Below, piece by piece: positions 1-10,030 of a stretch of 64,000 nucleotides of DNA (the first letter of the stretch is position 1; each line of letters begins with the position of its first letter). The translations under genes were made by a program, and so were the position numbers. Source of the DNA: Diphasiastrum complanatum (taxonomy: Eukaryota > Streptophyta > Lycopodiopsida > Lycopodiales > Lycopodiaceae); NCBI GenBank assembly GCA_029204225.1, contig MU832205.1, positions 18,238-82,237 of the forward strand. The letters are read 5' to 3'. The notes beneath the pieces were generated by a model that saw only the letters and a list, made by a program, of their open reading frames with translations, did no database searches and was not told the origin of the DNA.

Positions 1-49
1 GGAGATCAAAAATATATGTGTAGGGCATCCCACACATGTGAATTCAGCA
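1..49 (+). repeat. 3' end of a family B copia LTR
   Basis: These 49 bases match, with a few substitutions, the last 49 bases of the LTRs ending at 18353 and 20176. The segment ends in CA, as an LTR should. The rest of the element lies left of the window. It abuts family A LTR sequence at base 50, so it looks like the right end of a family B insertion inside that LTR. Confidence 0.75.
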
Positions 50-503
50 TACGTCTCTCTCTGTTTCTTTACAGATCTCTGTCAAATTCTCATCTCTCAT
101 CTCTCTCTTTTTAATCCAAAGAGAATCGTTTATACCTCCACTATGTGGAGTTTACAAGATAGCTAAACTTAGAATCACAAGACTAGTTAACACTAATCAG
201 CTAGTTAGTTAGTCTTTGTCATTGCTATTCGTTTCAGCTGGGCGTGAAGCTCGTTGAGCTGCCAGCTGGCAGCGCAAAAGATTTCTCTTTGTTTTCTTTG
301 TTCATTTCATTTCTTTTCGTAGTTTTTGTTTTGCATCCATTTTGTAGTTTGCGGTCCTGGAGGTGTGTTTACGATTCACGAATGATTCGCGAATCATTCG
401 TGCTTCGAGTCAAAGACACGTTGACTGTCGCGAATTGTTCTCGTTCGACCTTCGTGTCTTGTTCGTGTTGTGACAAAGTTGCAGGAGTTCACCAATTCTG
501 ACA
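50..503 (-). repeat. 3' LTR of copia family A (truncated)
   Basis: It aligns with 4904-5341. The minus-strand start reads TGTCAGAATTGG, as in the other copy. About 337 bases equivalent to 4567-4903 are missing here because family B LTR sequence takes over at base 49. It contains a perfect 26-bp palindrome at 377-402, of which only 16 bp survive in the other LTR. Confidence 0.88.
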
Positions 504-515
504 CTCCCTCTTAAA
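504..515 (-). other. polypurine tract of copia family A
   Basis: On the minus strand TTTAAGAGGGAG directly precedes the LTR start TGTCAG, the expected position for plus-strand DNA priming. Confidence 0.75.
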
Positions 516-628
516 CCTTGCAGCTTTGTTTGTTTAATCCAATTGCCTTTCTTTGCTTGGTAAAGATTGGCTTGTCGAGCAGTTTTGTGAGGATATGTAA
601 TCATACTTTCTGATTTTATGAACTGGAC

Positions 629-1100
629 CTAGAGCTCTCCTTTCAAGATCAAATCTCGAATGTGATGATACTTCAGAGGAATGTGCTTTGTCTTTGAATG
701 GAAGACGGGATACTGGGACAGATAGATGGCACTCTTAGAGTCCATCATCATTGTGCTTGGCCCCTCTTGTGGTATCCCGATTGCCTCCAACATCATTTGT
801 AGCCACACTACCTCATTCACGATCTTTGAGACTGCTACATACTCAGCTTTGCAAGATGATTGAGCTACCAAGGTTTGCTTTTTGCATATCTAACTGATTG
901 CAGTTCCGCACGCTATTGTACATCCTCCAGTAATGGACTTGTTGTCATCTTTGCAGCTCGCCCAGCTCGCATCACTGTAGTGATGCAGCTCGAATCCTTT
1001 CTTTTCGTTTTCAGCTCTGTAGGTTAATCCCATATTCTGGGTACCCTTCATATACTATAGGATTCGTTTGGCCATTTGCCAATATGCTAGACTAGGATTG
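629..1100 (-). pseudogene. copia A RNase H domain (broken)
   Basis: The minus strand encodes a copia RNase H. An upstream part near 1000-890 reads YSDASWASCKDD and a downstream part (871-629) reads AQSSCKAEYVAVS and ends KTKHIPLKYHHIRD. A stop sits between them where the family has a tryptophan (ISW in relatives, TAG here). The C-terminal part ends at a stop at 629, and the usual extension that continues to the end of pol is lost. Confidence 0.82.
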
Positions 1101-2070
1101 GAACAGAATTGGCTCAATGCGTAAATAGAGAAGGCCAGATCCAGTCTAGTACAAATTGTCAGGTATATCAGACTACCGATTAAGTTCTGGTAGGGTATAC
1201 CTACCATCTTCTGTTCCTCTTCGGCAATCTTGTTTCATGAGCTTGGCTCCAGCTATCATTGGTGTGGCTTTCTCTTTGCAGTCCATCATGTGGTACTGCT
1301 TCAACACTTTTCTGGCATATTCTGACTGACTTAAGTGCATTTCGCCATTTGTTCAATCTCTTCTGATCTCCAACCCTAGGCATTTAGTTGCTTTTCCTAG
1401 ATCTGTGATTTTGTAGCTCTCACAAATCTGACTCTTCGTGTCTGTTATGAGCATCAAGGAATTTTCTATCATCAGCGAATCATCCACAAAGATGGTCAGT
1501 ATCACAAAATCCTTTCCTACTCTCTTGATGTAGACATTGTAGTCTGGTTGAGTAGGGTTGAAGTCTAGAGACTTCAGAAGACCATGAAGCTTTTTGTACC
1601 AGGCTCGTGATGCCTGATTTAGACCGTAGATGCATCTCTGCAATCGACAGAGATATTGTCTGTTGTCAGGGTCTTCATAGCCTTTGGGTTGCTTCATGAA
1701 GATTTGCTCCTCTAGATCTCCGTGGAGAAAGACTGTTTTCACGTCAATCTGGTGAATTTTCAGATTATACTGTGTGGCGTATGCAAGGAGTAGCCTTATG
1801 CTTGTCATCTTGTCCATGGGCGAATATGTGCCGAAATAGTCAACACCATATCTCTGCGTGTAGCCCTTTGCGACAAGCCTTGCTTTGTAGCGGCCAATAG
1901 TGCCATCTGATTTCAGTTTTTTTCTTGTACACCCACTTGCAGTCGACTACTTTTCTGTTTTCTGGTAGTGGCTCTAATGTCCATGCCTCGTTTCGTCTCA
2001 TCGACTCGATCTCCTCTAACATTACATGATTCCAGAATTCTCTTTCTAGACTCTGGATAGCTTCTTGGTA
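1101..2070 (-). pseudogene. copia A reverse transcriptase (broken)
   Basis: Frames at 2022-1840, 1817-1353 and 1383-1201 together spell a copia reverse transcriptase: NEAWTLEPLPENRKVVDCKWV at the start, then HQIDVKTVFLHGDLEE, the palm motif FVDDSLM, and a C-terminal part in another frame. The catalytic aspartates of the VDD motif are present, but at least two frameshifts (near 1910 and 1370) and a stop after LGLEIRRD prevent a full product. Confidence 0.87.
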
Positions 2071-2271
2071 TGTTGTTGGCTCTTCAGTTAAGCTGCAGTA
2101 TTTGTACTATGTGTCTTTGCTCCATTGAAGATTGTCAGAGTAGCGGTCTGGAGGTCTTCTTTGTATCGTTGACCTTTGAGGTTCGTTTCGTCACTGCTCG
2201 AACATTTCTTGTTCGTGGGGTCGATCCTCTGCTTCCTGCTGCTCTGGAGTCTGGGGCTCTGCATTCTAATT

Positions 2272-3222
2272 TCATGTCTTTCCTTGATCTCCCTCTTGAA
2301 TGGGCAACAGTGTGAAGATCTCATGGCCTCTTTCGTCTTTCAGTTCAGGAAATGTGGACTTGTCAAACTTCACATCTCTGCTCGAAACAACCTTCTTCGT
2401 GGTTGGATCATAGAGTTTGTACACATGTGTTCCATTTGAGTAGCCGACCATGATTGTTTGCTCGGATTTTTCATCGAGCTTGTTTCTCTTTTCCTTTGGA
2501 ATGTGCTTGTATGTTGCACATCCAAACACTCGTACGTATGATAGATCAGGCTTTCTGTCTGTCCACATTTTGTATGGTGTTTTGTTCTCCATCGCTGTCA
2601 TTGTAGATCTGTTCTGCAGGTGTACAACTGCAGCTATTGCCTCGGCCCAGAATTGACCTAGCAATTGAGCCTGTGCCATCATGCATCTGGCTCCTTCGAC
2701 TAGCATTCTATTTTTTCTTTCTGCCACACTATTGTATTTTGGTGTGTATGCAGGAGTGAACTGGTGTTCAATCCCCTGTTCTTCATAGAATCTTGAAAAT
2801 TCTGTGCTTTTGTATTCACCTCCATTGTCAAATCTAAGAATCTGTATCTTTTTTGAGGTGTGTCGCTCTGCGAATGCCACAAATTTCTTGAAAGAATCAA
2901 ACACTTCGGATTTCTTCTTCAAGTAGTAGATCATGGTCATCCGACTGTAATCATCTATGAACATTAGAAAATATCTCAAACTTGAGAGCGAATCTGTTTT
3001 CATCGATCCACAGACATCAGAGTGGACGAGCTCAAGAACTTCCTTGGCTCTTCTTCCCTCATGCGTGAATGGATTTCGATGTTGCTTGCCTTTTTGACAG
3101 GCTTTGCAGAACTCAGTTTTGGGCCTTGAAATCTTGAGACCTATAACAATGTCCTTTCTGCTCATGTCATACAAGCTCCACATGTTCAGATGATACATTC
3201 TCCTATTCATTTTCTGAAGCAT
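2272..3222 (-). pseudogene. copia A integrase (mostly open)
   Basis: An open frame of about 316 codons carries the integrase core. The catalytic triad is visible as Asp in HSDVCG, Asp in RFDNGGEY and Glu in SVAERKNRM. The upstream zinc-binding region keeps CKACQKGKQH, but the usual first histidine is replaced in NRRMYHLNM. The region between the protease and this frame (3223-3346) contains stops. This is the best preserved domain of the element. Confidence 0.9.
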
Positions 3223-3346
3223 TTAATATGTTGTCAGAGTTGCTGATTATTTTGGCCTGGTAGAGGTTACCTTTTCTACATCCGACCGTCAGAAACTTGT
3301 TTGTCGTTTTCTCGATCATACGGCAAGTGTTGTCGTCGAACATAAC

Positions 3347-4501
3347 TCAAATGCCTAGATCTACCATTTTGGAGATAGACAGCAGATCCTTTCTGAGTGA
3401 GGGCACATAGAGTGTTCCTAGCAGCTCTGCTTGGCCTGACAGTGTTCGTAGTTGTAGAGAGCCGATGCCTTTGACATTGTATCTGCTTTCATTGCCTAGA
3501 GTCACTGCTTTGTCATTTTCGAGTTCACGAAAGTTGATCAAAATCTTCTTGTTGCAGGTTATGTGAGATGTTGCTCCTGAATCGATGACTACATTGTAGT
3601 GGTATTCAGAGTAGCTTGTCGAAGCTTCGTCGAGTATCGTGAAAGCTTCGTCACCTCTTTCTGCATCTTTAGATGACTTTGCAACGTTTGCCTTTTCAGG
3701 TTTGTTCTTTCTTTTTGGATTAAATCTGCAATAGTATGCAAAATGTCCTTTCTTCTTGTAGTGCATGCAAGGTATTGCTAGATTGAACCAACATTTGTTG
3801 GTCGTATGGCCTGGTTTGTGGCAGTGATTGCAAGAAGAAGATTGTTGATTCGAGGACTTCGTCTTCTCGAATCTTGGCTTGTTTTTGTTCTTCTTCTTTC
3901 CTTTCGTGAAGAGGGCTTTCTTTTGATCACTGCCTCCCTCTCCTTCATCTCTCATCAGTCTCTAATCAGTGACAAGACTGACTACTCTGTCGAATGTCAT
4001 ATTTGGTAGACTCAATATAAGCATTCTCAGTGGTTGATAGGACGTCGGTAGAGATTTCATGAAGTACATCAATTGTTGTGGTGCTGAGACCTGGTACTCT
4101 CGTCCTGATGTAGCGAGTTGTGCGAAGATCTTTTTGATCTTCTCAACGTGCTGATCCAACTGGTTGCCATCCCACCGTGTTGATTGCAGCTGATTGTGAA
4201 GGTGCATGGCTGAAGCTGCAGTCCTCACTTCATACTTCTGCTTTGCATGGTTGCTTTCGCAGTCTTCAATCTGCATGAGAAGATCTTCATTTATGGACAA
4301 AACGATGATCGCCATTGCGCGCTCATCCGTTCTGATCCATTTAGCACTCCTTGGGTCTCTCTCTAGAGGCTGCACCTCTAAGAGCTCAGTCACCGACCAG
4401 ATCCCTTCGTCTGTCAGAAGCGTTTTGATTTTAAATTTTCATATTCTATAGTTTGCGCCATCGAGACTGATTGTTACTCTGGTCTTGATTGTCTTAGTCA
4501 T
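3347..4501 (-). pseudogene. copia A gag and protease (broken)
   Basis: A start codon at 4501 opens a gag reading SLDGANYRI, followed by TGA where relatives have tryptophan before KFK. Gag continues through 4393-3962, meets TAG at 3962-3964 where the 31.8-kb copy has a Glu codon, and resumes at 3955. Two CCHC knuckles follow (CNHCHKPGHTTNKC and CMHYKKKGHFAYYC; the second has lost its second cysteine, Cys to Tyr). The protease signature VIDSGATSHIT is intact. Gag packages element RNA, and the protease would process the polyprotein. Confidence 0.9.
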
Positions 4502-4554
4502 ATTGTGTTGTCTAGAAGAATCACTGCTAAGATATCAGTAGTGATAATATGTAA

Positions 4555-4566
4555 GCTCTGATACCA
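4555..4566 (-). other. primer-binding site, copia A
   Basis: The minus strand reads TGGTATCAGAGC directly after the LTR end (CA). It matches the 3' end of plant initiator-Met tRNA, the usual copia primer. Confidence 0.9.
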
Positions 4567-5341
4567 TGTCGCAGAAGTGAGGGATTGTTTCGTGTTCGTC
4601 TTCTCCTTCTTATTCGCAAACCATTTTCTGTCTTTGAATTTTCTTTTCGTGCAGAAGCTCTTACAGGATCTCAGACACGTGACTACGCATCACAGAACAC
4701 ATTCTATTCTAGCAATCAAGACACACAGCACAAGACAAAGAGATACACGAAAATAGAGCAACTATATTATCAATTTGGTTTTGGAGCAAGATTTTCAATG
4801 TCTCGCTCGTTGGCGGATTGACTCTCTGCTCTTTCGCTGTGTTCTGCTCGTTGGTAGACTTTCATGCACAGCTATGGTTTTTTTACTTTCTTACTCTATT
4901 TGCTACGTCTCTCTCTGTTTATTTACAGATCTCTGTCAAATTCTCATCTCTCATCTCTCTCTTTTTGATCCAGAGAGGATCGTTTATACCTCCACTATGT
5001 GGAGTTTACAAGATAGCTAAACTCAGAATTACAAGACTAGTTAATGCTAATCAACTAGTTAGTTAGTCTTCGTCGTTGCTATTCGTTTCAGCTAGGTGTG
5101 AAGCCCGTTGAGCTGCCAGCTGGCTGCGCAAAAGATTTCTCTTCATTTGCTTTTGTTCTTTTCATTTCTTTTCGTAGTTTTCGTTTTGCGTCCATTTTGT
5201 GGTTTGCAGTCCTGGAGGTGTGTTTATGATTCGCGAATCATTTCAGCTTCGAGTCAAAGACACATTGACTGTCGCAAATTGTTCTCGTTTCGTGTCTTGT
5301 TTGTGCTGTGACAAAGTTGCAGGAGTTCACCAATTCTGACA
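4567..5341 (-). repeat. 5' LTR of copia family A
   Basis: A 775-bp LTR bounded by TG and CA between the primer site and non-element DNA. Its right 438 bases pair with 50-503. No target duplication can be tested because the other outer end is outside the window. Confidence 0.88.
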
Positions 5342-5452
5342 ATTTTGATTCCAATCTGCTATCTTTCTTTTTTTTGAATTTGGTATTAGTGACAATATAG
5401 AGTATTTCAACTCGCTTTTTTCTCCTTTTATTTGTGTTCTTTCTTCTATTAC

Positions 5453-6854
5453 AGAGGTCCTAGTGTGGAAGTATTTTTTGATCTTTATCTCAAATTTAAG
5501 TCTCTGCTCAGTACCCCCTTGGTCAGATCTCAGAATAAGGACATGATTCATTATTAGGACTTGGTGGCCCTCGACAGGCATACTTATAAAGCTAAGCTTG
5601 ACAGAATGTTCACCAAGTTGCATAATGATTTCAAGTCTATAGATGATTGTCAAATACACAATAAAAAATGTAGATTTGTAGAATTTCAGTCTGCATTTGT
5701 TTTTTTTCTTTTGTTAAATATATCTAACGATTTGGAAGTTGCCCCTTCCACTTTTGAAGCTGCTTCTTCCAGTGGTACAAAATCTGACAAGTCCAAGTCT
5801 GTAGATATAGAAAAAAAATTTTATTGATACAAGCGTTAGTTTAGATGATTGTACAGATTTTGACCCTACTCGAAATAGAGCATCGTTTATAGGCCCTAGA
5901 ACTACCACTACCCTTTCTCCTTCTGATAAATCTCTAACCACATTGCCTACTTATAATATAGATAATAATTTTTTTTTGACATTATCAGATATATCAAATC
6001 TTTTTTATTTCACAGAGGCCGAGACCCTTTGCATTTTGAGCAAAGAGCTTCATGAATTTCCAGATATAATTGATTGTGATGCTGATGATCTTCTACCTAG
6101 TGGTGACGATGTAAAGTTCAGGAAAAGATTGCTTGAAAATGGCTGTGGAGATAATGCACCAAAAAGAAGATGATCTTCCTTCTGAAGAGAAGTTCCTCAG
6201 ATTTCAAAGTCAGCTTGGTTATCCAAAACCAACTGTCTATTCACCAACCTTATTGACATCGAAAGGTGGACATAATATTGATGGAGAGACAATAATCGAG
6301 GAAGACAAAACCACATACGTAAGTTTTGTATCTTATCTTGTACTAGTAGATCCGTAATGTCAGATTTTATACTAGAACATACTTTGCATTTTTTCAGTTC
6401 AAGAAACAATTTTTCTTGATGATTTTGCAATTCGTTGAGGAGGGCAGAGATCTTCTGTTGGACAAGAAATCATGCACAAGGGCATTATCTGAAGTTCTTC
6501 AAGAATAATGAGATAAGTGTTGCCCATTCAAAGTTTCATCAACATGGTGATACAATGATTATGACAATCAAGGCACTTTCTCATTTTCTTGGAGGACACA
6601 ATTTTAATAGGGCGCATAAAATAATTTTTGTTAAGAAAACTATTGCACTTAAAATTTTAGGATATGGACCAGTGAATTCCATGCTCAGATCATCTCATTT
6701 AGCATTATATGCTGCCTACGTTGATTTGAGTAAGCATGAAAACTATGAGCTCTTGGATCCGTACGAAAGAAGAAGAAAAAAATTATTGCATGATTCTAAA
6801 TTGCAACTTTCCTTAATGAAAGTGTCGGAAGCAGAGTATATATTAGAGAATTGA
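5453..6854 (+). pseudogene. unrecognised coding relic with a spliced intron
   Basis: A long coding-like stretch whose frame can be followed through three breaks. A possible acceptor (ATTACAG) precedes base 5453. The first segment (to 5827) contains one stop after DMIHY, then ALDRHTYKAKLDRMF. The frame shifts at a run of eight A (5811-5818) and continues to 6173 with SNLFYFTEAETLCILSKEL. It shifts again at AAAAAG (6160-6165) and runs to 6318. A convincing 79-bp intron (GTAAGT at 6319, TTTTTTCAG ending 6397) follows in phase 0. After one more shift near 6500 the frame ends at TGA 6852-6854 with SEAEYILEN. I do not recognise the family. Homopolymer frameshifts point to a decayed gene copy. Confidence 0.5.
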
Positions 6855-7257
6855 ACTTTGTAAAATTTTCCATTTAATATACAAAATTTCTCTGTTTGTC
6901 TACTGGTTATTGGCTTGTATAAATTTGCATGCTTTTTGAAAATTTTTATAATCCATCGATTTTGTATCTTGACGAATTTGGATTCTTCTGTAGAACCATT
7001 GGAAAAGTTGCATATATAGCTGTTCTTTGTGCTAGTCCCACCATGTTGTGTACTTTTATGAAATTCCGCTCTTGCTTGCCAATGAGATTTTTCCATTCCT
7101 TGCGATGACCATATGCTAAGACTTCCACTATTTTTTGCAAAGAATGTCAAATGTGTTGTAATATGTGTTTCATGTCTTAAAAACAAAATTTAAATCAATA
7201 CCAAAAGTATCTAAATTAATTGCAGATATTTGTCTATAATAGTGTAACATCTAAATC
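6855..7257. other. AT-rich spacer
   Basis: No coding frame or repeat seen between the coding relic and the broken end of the next copia element. Confidence 0.5.
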
Positions 7258-7510
7258 TTACCATATAAGATTGAGAAGCAGCAATGTATTCTGCTTTAGT
7301 AGAAGAAAGTGCGATAGAGGTTTGCTTACGACTGTTCCACGAAATAGGATCGATGTTGAAGAAGAATGTAAATCCAGATGTGGACTTACGATTGTCTGCA
7401 TCTCCTCCCCAGCTTGCATCAGAATAACCTTTGAGCTAATGAGGATTGTTGTTGCTAACATCTCCATAGCAGATGCACTGGTCCACGGTAGCTCGAATAT
7501 ATCTCATGAC
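7258..7510 (-). pseudogene. copia 2 RNase H (truncated)
   Basis: A minus-strand frame shows GGDADNRKSTSGFTFFF, then SWNSRKQTSIALSS and KAEYIAASQS, the core of a copia RNase H. The sequence then leaves the element, so the C-terminal third is absent. Confidence 0.8.
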
Positions 7511-8540
7511 TCAAATAAGAGTCTTCCAATGGGTAATGCCAGGATTAGCCATGTATTGGCTGAGTGAGCTAACAACAAAAGAGATATTTGGCCTTGTATA
7601 GACCATTGCGTATGTGAGAGATCCAAGTATCGATCGATACAGATATTCTCTCATCTGCTCTTCTTCTTGCTTGGTCTGGAGACATTGGTCCTTCGACAGA
7701 TGTAGGCTTGGATCCATTGGTGAGTGAGCTAATTTACAATTCATTAAATCGTATCTGTTAAGTACATTGTGAAGATACCTTTGTTGAGTGATGTAAATCA
7801 GTCGATTTGCTTTGTCTTTATGGATTTGAATTCCAAGACAGAAGTGAGCTTCGTCCAGATCAGTCATGTCGAACTCTGAGAACAACATATATTTCAAATC
7901 CTTGACCATATTGGTATTGTTGCTAAAGAGCAACGTACCATCCACATACAAGGTGATGATAATGAAGGATTGATGCACTGACTTCGAATAAACGTTGCAA
8001 TCAGCAGTGCTTGGTTTGAATCCTTGTTCAATGAGGAATGTGTTGATCCTCTGAAACCAAGCTCTGGCAAACTGTTTCAAGCCGTACAGTGGATTGTAAA
8101 GTTTACAGACATGATTCTGCATGTCTTCTAGAACGTGTTCTTCGGGCTAGATCATGTATATGTCTTCTTGTATAACTCCATTCAGATAGGTTGTTTGCAC
8201 ATCAAGTTGATGTACTTTGAGGTCGGCAACTGCAACATAAGACAAGAGCATTCGGATCGACGAATGTTTGACGACTAGACTAAAAGTCTCACTGCAGTCG
8301 ACATTTGGGATCTGAGTGAATCCTCATGCTACTAGTCTAGCCTTCCTTAGATCAATTGCTCCGTTGGCATTATATTTGGTCTTAAAGATCTATTTTCAAT
8401 CAATAATATTGCAGCCAATAGGAGCTTCGACTAATGACCATGTCTGATTCTTGATCAGAGAGGAATACTCTCTGTCCATAGCTTCTCTCCAGAGATCAGA
8501 GTCTGGTTGGCTGAGTGCCTCTTCGACTATCATCGGTTCC
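7511..8540 (-). pseudogene. copia 2 reverse transcriptase, catalytic site changed
   Basis: The frame at 8122-7511 covers the palm and thumb (LYNPLYGLKQFARAWF, LYVDGTLLFSN, GSLTYAMVYTRPNISF). The invariant YVDD box reads YVDG, so the second catalytic Asp is Gly and polymerase activity is not expected. The N-terminal fingers are recognisable in broken frames from 8123 to about 8540. Confidence 0.85.
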
Positions 8541-8683
8541 TATATCAAGAGATAGGCAGACTCAAGAGTATACCTTGTGGGCTGTTTGCGCACTCGGCTT
8601 GACCTTCTGGAAGGATTCGATTGATGAACCGCTCCTGGGACTTGTTGTTAGGTAGCAGCAACATCTTTGTCTGATTCGCTGTC

Positions 8684-9613
8684 TCAAAATGGGTCAACAA
8701 TAGACACGCCTGAGCCAGAAGCTCGGACTGTCATGTCAATGGCAGGTGATGAAGGTTCTTCTTGAGCAATATTCTTGCCTTTGAGGTCGACAAACTGATC
8801 CTCGATAAAGACTGTATCCCGGCTATACAAGATTTGTTGGGTATCATGATCGTACAACTTGTAAGTGCTATCAGACAAAGTATATCCAATTAGGATGGTC
8901 TTGAGACCTTGGAAGTCCAATTTTTTCCTTGTGCCCTTTGGGATCTATGCGTAGGCAGCACACCCAAACACTCTTAGATTATTCAAAGAAGGCTTGGAGC
9001 CTGTCCACACCTCGTGGGGTGTCTTGTTTGAGAGGGCCTTGGTCGAACATCTGTTTCGGACGTAAGATGTAGTAGAGATAGCTTCATCCCAGTATCTCTT
9101 GGGGAATGATGCATGCGATAGCATACACTTAGTAGATTCGACTAGAGTACGGTTCTTCCTCTCAGCTAAGCCATTAGACTGAGGATTGTAAGGAGTGATG
9201 AATTGCTGCTCAATGCCTTGGCTTTGGCAGTACCCCTTAGACTCGACAGAGATGTATTCTCCACCGTTGTCTGACCTTAGGGCCTTGATCGTCCCAGTCT
9301 CCTTTTCTGCACGCTTCTTGAAGATTTTGAAGCAGTTGAAGGCTTCTGATTTTTTCTTTATGAAATACACTATAGTCCTTCTAGAGAATTCGTCAACAAA
9401 GGTTATAAAATACTTGGCATCCTTCAGCGAAGGATTTCTCATCGGGCCACAAATATCTGAATGTACAACATCTAGCAATCCTCTAGCAACATGTTGATGG
9501 CTTGACTTAAATGGCTTCCTTGTCTGTTTACCAACTAGACAGTCTTGACAGACAGGTAGCTCGACTTTTTCACGAGGATAGTCGAGATCAAGAACAATAG
9601 ATTGTCTAGACAT
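8684..9613 (-). pseudogene. copia 2 integrase and C-terminal linker
   Basis: The frame from 9613 to about 8948 is an integrase core with CQDCLVGKQTRKPF, then HSDICGPM, LRSDNGGEY and GLAERKNRTLVE, which hold the D, D and E. It ends at a stop at 8945-8947 after FGCAAYA. The following frame, 8920-8684, is the usual copia linker (GLKTILIGYTLSDSTYKLYD). Confidence 0.88.
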
Positions 9614-10030
9614 TTGTTGTACAGCAACATAATTTAAATGACCAAGTGTATAATGCCAAAGTAAACCTTTATTTGAATAAATTGAAGTACTGAGAGCCTG
9701 ACTAGAGGCAGAAAAAGCAATGACTCAATTTATACAAGTATTCATGCCTCTTTTTGAGTGCTAGGATCTTGCTTGTCCTATCAACTACTTTACACTTATC
9801 ATATTTGAATTCTACTCTATGTCCTAGATCTATGATTCTGCTTATAGAGAGCAGATTCGTATGGTACATAAAGGACTTTAGAGAGTAGCTTAGATTGATC
9901 ATTTGCAAAGCATAATCTTACAGTGCTTTCACCTTTAATAGCTTGTGTGCTATTGTCTCCAAGGTGAACGAATTTATGGGTACTGTAAGGTGTATAGGAC
10001 TCAAAACTGTTGAACAGGCTTAGATGGTGT
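9614..10030 (-). pseudogene. copia 2 protease C-terminus and pre-integrase part
   Basis: Broken frames carry the part downstream of the protease active site: FVHLGDNSTQAIKGESTV, then a leucine-rich stretch matching LLSISRIIDLGHRVEF. The DSGAT motif itself is not present, so the element is cut inside the protease. Confidence 0.7.

Larger units (their letters stand above)
50..5341 (-). mobile_element. Ty1/copia retrotransposon, family A, decayed
   Basis: Reading on the minus strand from 5341 the order is 5' LTR, primer-binding site, gag with zinc knuckles, aspartic protease, integrase, reverse transcriptase, RNase H, polypurine tract and 3' LTR. Integrase before reverse transcriptase defines the copia superfamily. 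The two LTR copies are clearly homologous but differ by many substitutions and several indels, so this is an old insertion. Stops and frameshifts break every domain. A second family A gag lies at 31808-32890 on the other strand and shows which stops here are secondary. The left LTR is cut at base 50 by another LTR. Confidence 0.9.
7258..10030 (-). mobile_element. Ty1/copia fragment 2, no LTRs
   Basis: Minus-strand order from 10030 is the end of protease/pre-integrase, integrase, linker, reverse transcriptase and RNase H, which stops abruptly near 7258. Gag, both LTRs and the primer site are missing, so both ends were lost. It belongs to a different family from copia A by protein sequence. Confidence 0.88.
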
